A stretch of DNA of 8,667 nt from Euryarchaeota archaeon UBA33 (GTDB lineage Archaea > Thermoplasmatota > E2 > DHVEG-1). Every line of letters starts with the position of its first letter. Positions within the stretch are counted from its first letter, which is position 1. Location: positions 24,751-33,417 of the forward strand of contig DAYE01000048.1 of the NCBI GenBank assembly GCA_002506745.1, written 5' to 3'. The notes under the pieces were generated by a model. It did no database searches and had not been told where the DNA came from. It saw nothing but the letters and a program-made list of their open reading frames with translations. The position numbers and the translations under genes were made by a program. Of the stretch, positions 5,967 through 8,667 are shown one piece after another.

Positions 5967-6761
5967 ATATCAAAATATAGGGTCGCTTTCTATATTCGAG
6001 TAAGCACTGGGGAACAAGCAAAAGGCGACAGCCAGGACGGACAGAAATCACTTTTAACTTCTTGGGCAATTCATATGGGTTGGACCTGGGTTAAAACATA
6101 TTATGATGAAGCGAGTGCAAAAGATACGAAAAGAGAAAAATTCCAAGAGATGATAGTTGATGCTAAAAATGGCCTTTTCGATGGTATTTGCATTGTAGAT
6201 AGTGATAGATTTAGTAGATCTACAAAAGATATGTTAACTCTTATGGACGATCTCCTCACCTGTGAAGTAAAATTACATATTCACAATCTCCAACATATTG
6301 ATATCTATAGCGAACAAGGAAGATTTATGCTTACGAATTTAGCAGCATTTAGCGAATTTTTTAGAGGACAGTTAGCTACAAAGATTCGTGCAGGTGTAAA
6401 ACAAAAGATGAAAAACGAATGGTTTGGACAGGCACCTTATGGATATACGATTATCTCTGATATCATTGGAAACAGAAAAAAGAATACCAGACTTATTGAA
6501 AATGCTGAAGAACAAACTATTTTGACTCTTATGAAACAATTAAAAGCAGAGGAAAAAAGCTATAGTGAAATTGCGAATTATTTAAATGAAAATAGAATAC
6601 CAACTCGATTAAAACGAGGGGGAAATAAATGCAATTGGTATCCTTGTACAGTTCGAAATATCATAATAAGGGAGGATAACAAACACAATGAAAAACCGGA
6701 AAAAAGTATTTCCACAAACCATCAAACAAAAAGTAATCAAATGAGCGAACAACCGTTGTGA
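5967..6761 (+). CDS. Serine recombinase 2 with a non-canonical ATA start
   Basis: A 264-codon recombinase. The first ATG (6075) would remove the catalytic serine, whereas reading upstream gives SKYRVAFYIRVSTGEQAKGD, a normal family N-terminus with Ser13 and Arg11. In-frame TAA at 5964 blocks further extension, and no ATG, GTG or TTG lies between 5967 and 6075, so ATA at 5967 is the only fitting start, behind a perfect Shine-Dalgarno sequence. The core includes DSDRFSRS (78-85) and GRFMLTNLAAFSEFFRGQLATKIRAGVKQ. The PF07508-like domain runs from PYGY (157) to WYPCTVRNII (about 230). There is no zinc-ribbon tail. The last 25 codons overlap the HNH gene in another frame and are low complexity. 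It is only distantly similar to recombinase 1, so this is not a recent duplication. It may be a start-codon mutant. Confidence 0.82.
   Translation: MSKYRVAFYIRVSTGEQAKGDSQDGQKSLLTSWAIHMGWTWVKTYYDEASAKDTKREKFQEMIVDAKNGLFDGICIVDSDRFSRSTKDMLTLMDDLLTCEVKLHIHNLQHIDIYSEQGRFMLTNLAAFSEFFRGQLATKIRAGVKQKMKNEWFGQAPYGYTIISDIIGNRKKNTRLIENAEEQTILTLMKQLKAEEKSYSEIANYLNENRIPTRLKRGGNKCNWYPCTVRNIIIREDNKHNEKPEKSISTNHQTKSNQMSEQPL
6670..6677 (+). promoter_or_regulatory. Shine-Dalgarno of the HNH gene inside recombinase 2
   Basis: GGGAGGAT lies 10 nt upstream of the ATG at 6688 and within the recombinase 2 coding region. It supports ATG 6688 as the real HNH start and predicts translational coupling between the two genes. 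Confidence 0.65.
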
Positions 6762-7050
6762 ACGCTGCGGTATAGATTTTGATGAGGACTTCAGAGGAGA
6801 ATTTCACCATATTCTACCAATCGTATATGGTGGAAACACAAGCATGGAAAATTGTTCTTTATTATGTGGTAATTGTCATCGTATTGCACCTGATATAAAA
6901 AGGAAGGAGGATCTCATAATTTATTATCAGTATTTTCTTCGGTTCGCGTCCTTTAAAGAGGCTGCTCAATATTATGGTGTCGACACACGACTAGAGCTCT
7001 ACGTCAAGCTTGCTGTTGATATCGCAAAAAATTACAAAAATAAATTTTGA
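6688..7050 (+). pseudogene. HNH endonuclease gene with in-frame TGA at codon 19
   Basis: Starting at ATG 6688, the frame encodes a 120-codon HNH nuclease interrupted by TGA at 6742-6744. After the TGA comes ANNRCERCGIDF (Cys24, Cys27), EFHHILPIVYGGN (His40/His41), SMENCSLLCGNCHR (Asn55, Cys60, Cys63, His64): a full HNH motif with four zinc cysteines. A helical tail follows (KEDLIIYYQYFLRFASFKEAAQYYG), whose SFKEAAQYYGVDT resembles a helix-turn-helix. Before the TGA, KNRKKVFPQTIKQKVIK is the usual basic lead-in, so the frame is coherent on both sides and one substitution (for example from CGA) explains the stop. A product restarting at ATG 6844 would lose Cys24, Cys27 and His40/41. It overlaps the recombinase 2 end by 74 nt. 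It is either a recent nonsense mutant or a recoded gene; I favour the mutant. Confidence 0.72.
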
Positions 7051-7072
7051 TTAGTTTTCCACTAAATAATCA

Positions 7073-7093
7073 ATGCTAGAGTTTATCAAGCAT
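7073..7093 (+). repeat. 21-nt motif copy R1
   Basis: Begins ATGCTAGAG and ends CAAGCAT, 18 of 21 identical to L1 (4927-4947), in the same orientation. Its end overlaps AAGCATTAAT (7088-7097), the exact reverse complement of ATTAATGCTT at 4911-4920. Confidence 0.5.
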
Positions 7094-7107
7094 TAATAAC
7101 CTAAACT

Positions 7108-7128
7108 TTGATAGACTTTATCAATCAG
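7108..7128 (+). repeat. 21-nt motif copy R2
   Basis: Contains TTGATA and TATCAA as perfect 6-bp inverted arms around GACTT. It is 16 of 21 identical to both L1 and R1. It starts 35 nt after R1; L1 and L2 are 43 nt apart. Confidence 0.45.
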
Positions 7129-7228
7129 TTCCCATGTTATTATTTAGCATAAAACAATGACTCTTGCTAACACTTAAAATATTAATTAAAATAAAACATT
7201 AACAAATTATGTAAATATCGCAACAAAC

Positions 7229-7242
7229 ATTAACTAGTTAAG
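7229..7242 (+). repeat. Right outer boundary repeat (TTAACTAGTTAA palindrome)
   Basis: ATTAACTAGTTAAG contains a perfect 12-bp palindrome and matches 4854-4867 at 13 of 14 positions. The only difference is in the central dinucleotide (TA here, TT on the left). GTAAATAT precedes it at 7211-7218. Confidence 0.4.
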
Positions 7243-7457
7243 GCTAAATCTAAAATTTAAAGTTTTACTAATATTTCAAAGCAGAAATAATTAAGAGAAC
7301 AAACAATTTCAAGAAAAAGTAAAACTCATCCACAAAGAAAAAACACAAGAAAATTTTTTTATCCCTTTTTCATCGAATTAAAAAAAATAAACAAACATGT
7401 CCCTTATAAAAATGTAAAAAATAATCGAATTTTCAGAGAAATTTTTTTTAACAAAAT

Positions 7458-7468
7458 ATCTAAATACA
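7458..7468 (+). promoter_or_regulatory. TATA box of the secreted-protein gene
   Basis: ATCTAAATACA is centred about 33 nt before the ATG at 7496, predicting a leader of only a few bases. No Shine-Dalgarno sequence is present upstream of the ATG, which fits an almost leaderless mRNA. Confidence 0.45.
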
Positions 7469-7495
7469 AGACGTTCAATATAAATTACGATACCT

Positions 7496-8221
7496 ATGAA
7501 AACAAAAAGTAAAATAATATTTTTAACAGTGCTTCTGGTTGGAATTCTAATGATAACACCAGCCCTCGGAAGCACAACTCAGGCAGGATATCAAACTAAA
7601 TCGCTGACTAAAAACATAGAAACCATAACCATAGACTTCATTGACGTTACCGGGGCAATCCCTATAAAAAAAGAAATCACCATGTCCAAAGTAGAATGGG
7701 ATGCAATCACACACGAGCTTCAAGCCATCTCAGTTTCTGAGAAAACCATGAGCGGAAAATTTGCAGCTCAGCTCTCAGTCTTTCAGAAACACCACCTTGT
7801 CTCTGAAGTCACAAACATCGATGCTCTTCTGATGAAGTTCAACAAAAGAACGAATAATGGACTTTTCAGATCGTTACAAGAAAGAGTACCAAAAAATCTA
7901 CCCCTTAATAATTCCATTTTCAGCACACTGAGTGCAATATCGTTCACATTGGAAAATGAAAACGGGTCAACCATAGTGTTTGGATTAAATACGTTCATCA
8001 ATATTATCGGTTTTAATATTGTAAGTGTCCATAAAGGATATGCACCGGATGGGATCCAGACAACTGGGTTGATTTCAGATTCAGTACCGCCTGGAGAATA
8101 TGCTGGTTTTATCTTTGGTTTCTTCGGGTATTGGTTTGGAACGAAAACATCAACCGGGGTCTACACAAACCTGACTGTCGCTGGATTAGCCATCATAACA
8201 GCCTGGGTACAGGTTCCATAA
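7496..8221 (+). CDS. Secreted protein of unknown function
   Basis: A 241-residue protein with a clear Sec signal peptide (KTKSK, then a hydrophobic stretch IIFLTVLLVGILMI, likely cleaved after TPALG at about residue 25). Residues 40-65 contain ITIDFIDVTGAIPIKKEITMSK, a beta-like start. Residues 65-130 are charged and look helical (AITHELQAISVSEKTMSGKFAAQLSVFQKHH). The C-terminal third is hydrophobic and glycine-rich, with VPPGEYAGFIFGFFGYWFGTKTSTGVYTNLTVAGLAIITAW. This could be a membrane-associated or buried beta region; there is no C-terminal anchor with a charged tail. I do not recognise a named family. It lies just outside the recombinase module's right flank and ends before a strong hairpin shared with the convergent gene. 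Confidence 0.8.
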   Translation: MKTKSKIIFLTVLLVGILMITPALGSTTQAGYQTKSLTKNIETITIDFIDVTGAIPIKKEITMSKVEWDAITHELQAISVSEKTMSGKFAAQLSVFQKHHLVSEVTNIDALLMKFNKRTNNGLFRSLQERVPKNLPLNNSIFSTLSAISFTLENENGSTIVFGLNTFINIIGFNIVSVHKGYAPDGIQTTGLISDSVPPGEYAGFIFGFFGYWFGTKTSTGVYTNLTVAGLAIITAWVQVP

Positions 8222-8253
8222 AAAATATCTACGGTAGATCAGGAATCATCTAA

Positions 8254-8282
8254 GGACTACAATGATCAAACTATTGTAGTCC
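8254..8282. terminator. Strong hairpin terminator overlapping a convergent gene's end
   Basis: GGACTACAAT (8254-8263) and ATTGTAGTCC (8273-8282) are perfect 10-bp arms around a 9-base loop, 33 nt after the stop at 8221. On the minus strand the right arm encodes the last codons of the DUF2156 gene and the loop contains its TGA stop. There is no long T-tract directly after it on either strand, so it may act as an mRNA 3'-end structure rather than a classic terminator. Confidence 0.55.
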
Positions 8283-8667
8283 GGAGGCTCTCTTTTGTCG
8301 CATAGTAGACTTCGATAAAATGATCCGGCTGATAGGATAGTTTCGCCTGTCGTAACCCTGGGATTCCTAGGTCTTCCTCGCGGTCGATAAAAGGAACAAG
8401 CTGGCGTACTCTTTGGGCTGTTTCCATGTTGATTGCCTTGTAAATCCCATCATAATCCGGGGATCCTTTCTCAAAATGAACAACTACGGTATCCGGATTC
8501 ATTTTTTCATACACAGCGATAGCCTGAATCGTACCATCAATGCGTAATGCAAGACCTTTTAGGCAAAAATCAAAAAAATGTTTCATCGAATAATTGATAG
8601 CCTTGCGCTCGTTTTCAAGCAGTTCATTAGAACTGCAGTCTTTCCAAAGACACCATCGTTTCAGAAA
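8266..8667 (-). CDS. DUF2156 (LPG synthase C-terminal-like) protein, C-terminal part
   Basis: The frame stays open through the window edge (positions 8587-8667 encode FLKRWCLWKDC...LLENERKAINYS), so the ATG at 8586 is internal and only the last 133 residues are seen. These match the end of DUF2156/LPG_synthase_C proteins, a GNAT-like fold related to the aminoacyl-phosphatidylglycerol synthase C-terminal domain. Landmarks are KRWCLWKDC, LKGLALRIDGTIQAIAVYEKMNPDTVVVHFEKG, YDGIYKAINMETA, FIDREEDLGIPGLRQAKLSYQP and a final short helix. Stand-alone DUF2156 proteins occur widely in archaea and bacteria; they may transfer acyl or aminoacyl groups, but this one's substrate is unknown. It converges on the secreted-protein gene. 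Confidence 0.85.
   Translation of the reverse strand, partial: FLKRWCLWKDCSSNELLENERKAINYSMKHFFDFCLKGLALRIDGTIQAIAVYEKMNPDTVVVHFEKGSPDYDGIYKAINMETAQRVRQLVPFIDREEDLGIPGLRQAKLSYQPDHFIEVYYATKESLRTTIV

Larger units (their letters stand above)
4854..7242 (+). mobile_element. Candidate two-recombinase/HNH element
   Basis: A compact accessory module of two serine recombinases and an HNH endonuclease gene with no obvious cargo. The outermost matching signals are ATTAACTTGTTAAG (4854-4867) and ATTAACTAGTTAAG (7229-7242), 13 of 14 identical in the same orientation, each preceded by GTAAATAT. Inside these lie GTGTTAGCA (4892-4900) and its reverse complement (7165-7173), and four related 21-nt motifs, two on each side. 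The true ends cannot be set from one sequence; the coordinates follow the outer repeats. It has neither TnpB, which would mark an IS607-type element, nor a DDE transposase. Confidence 0.5.
7051..7495 (+). other. Long AT-rich intergenic region with right-side repeats
   Basis: No gene is visible in these 445 bases. The first part (to about 7245) holds the right-hand set of motifs mirroring the left flank of the recombinase module: 21-nt copies at 7073 and 7108, TATTTAGCAT at 7141, TGCTAACAC at 7165, GTAAATAT at 7211 and the palindrome at 7229. The second part (7250-7455) is A-rich with T runs at 7354-7360 and 7442-7449. It also has a short direct repeat ATCGAATT (7372 and 7424). It ends in the promoter of the next gene. 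Confidence 0.6.

Noticed and set aside
6742..6744. TGA in the HNH gene as selenocysteine
   Set aside because: HNH nucleases have no known selenocysteine at this position, archaeal selenocysteine use is confined to few lineages, and no convincing stem-loop element was seen. A nonsense mutation is simpler.
4927..7128. CRISPR array from the repeated 21-nt motifs
   Set aside because: Only four diverged copies, two on each side of the genes, with unequal short spacing and no cas genes.
4816..7260. IS607/IS200 or DDE-type insertion sequence
   Set aside because: There is no TnpB, no HUH or DDE transposase and no clean terminal inverted repeat with target duplication.

Overview
The window is archaeal, most likely euryarchaeal and possibly Thermoplasmatota-like (the lineage is an inference from gene content and style). 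It carries ribosomal protein S8e, SRP19 and a 20S proteasome alpha subunit. Promoters are TATA-type, some genes look leaderless, and others have GGAG/GGTGAT Shine-Dalgarno sequences. Base composition is AT-rich, especially between genes.

Layout: (1) positions 1-50 are the 5' part of a type II tRNA-Leu(CAG) on the minus strand. (2) 267-2048 encodes a large secreted, probably C-terminally anchored surface protein with three InlB-like repeats and an Ig-like domain; its middle repeat has strikingly foreign codon usage. (3) 2292-3746 is a housekeeping cluster, rps8e - srp19 - psmA, covering translation, protein targeting and protein degradation; psmA also appears to have its own promoter. (4) 3777-4358 (minus) encodes a DUF5698/DUF2179 membrane protein converging on psmA. 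It is divergent from a small lysine-rich zinc-ribbon protein gene (4531-4815). (5) About 4850-7245 is a compact accessory module: two different short serine recombinases (5040-5894 and 5967-6761) and an HNH endonuclease gene (6688-7050) that starts inside the second recombinase gene. The flanks hold related 21-nt motifs and longer-range direct and inverted repeats, which look like recombinase or att sites. (6) 7496-8221 encodes a secreted protein of unknown function. (7) 8266-8667 (minus) is the 3' part of a DUF2156 (LPG synthase C-terminal-like) gene leaving the window.

The most interesting part is the recombinase/HNH module. The second recombinase has no ATG, GTG or TTG start upstream of its catalytic serine, only an ATA codon placed correctly behind a perfect GAGGTGAT Shine-Dalgarno sequence. 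The HNH gene has an in-frame TGA at codon 19, upstream of its zinc and catalytic residues. Either this is a two-recombinase mobile element beginning to decay, or the two genes are kept at low expression by non-standard decoding. The first recombinase looks intact.
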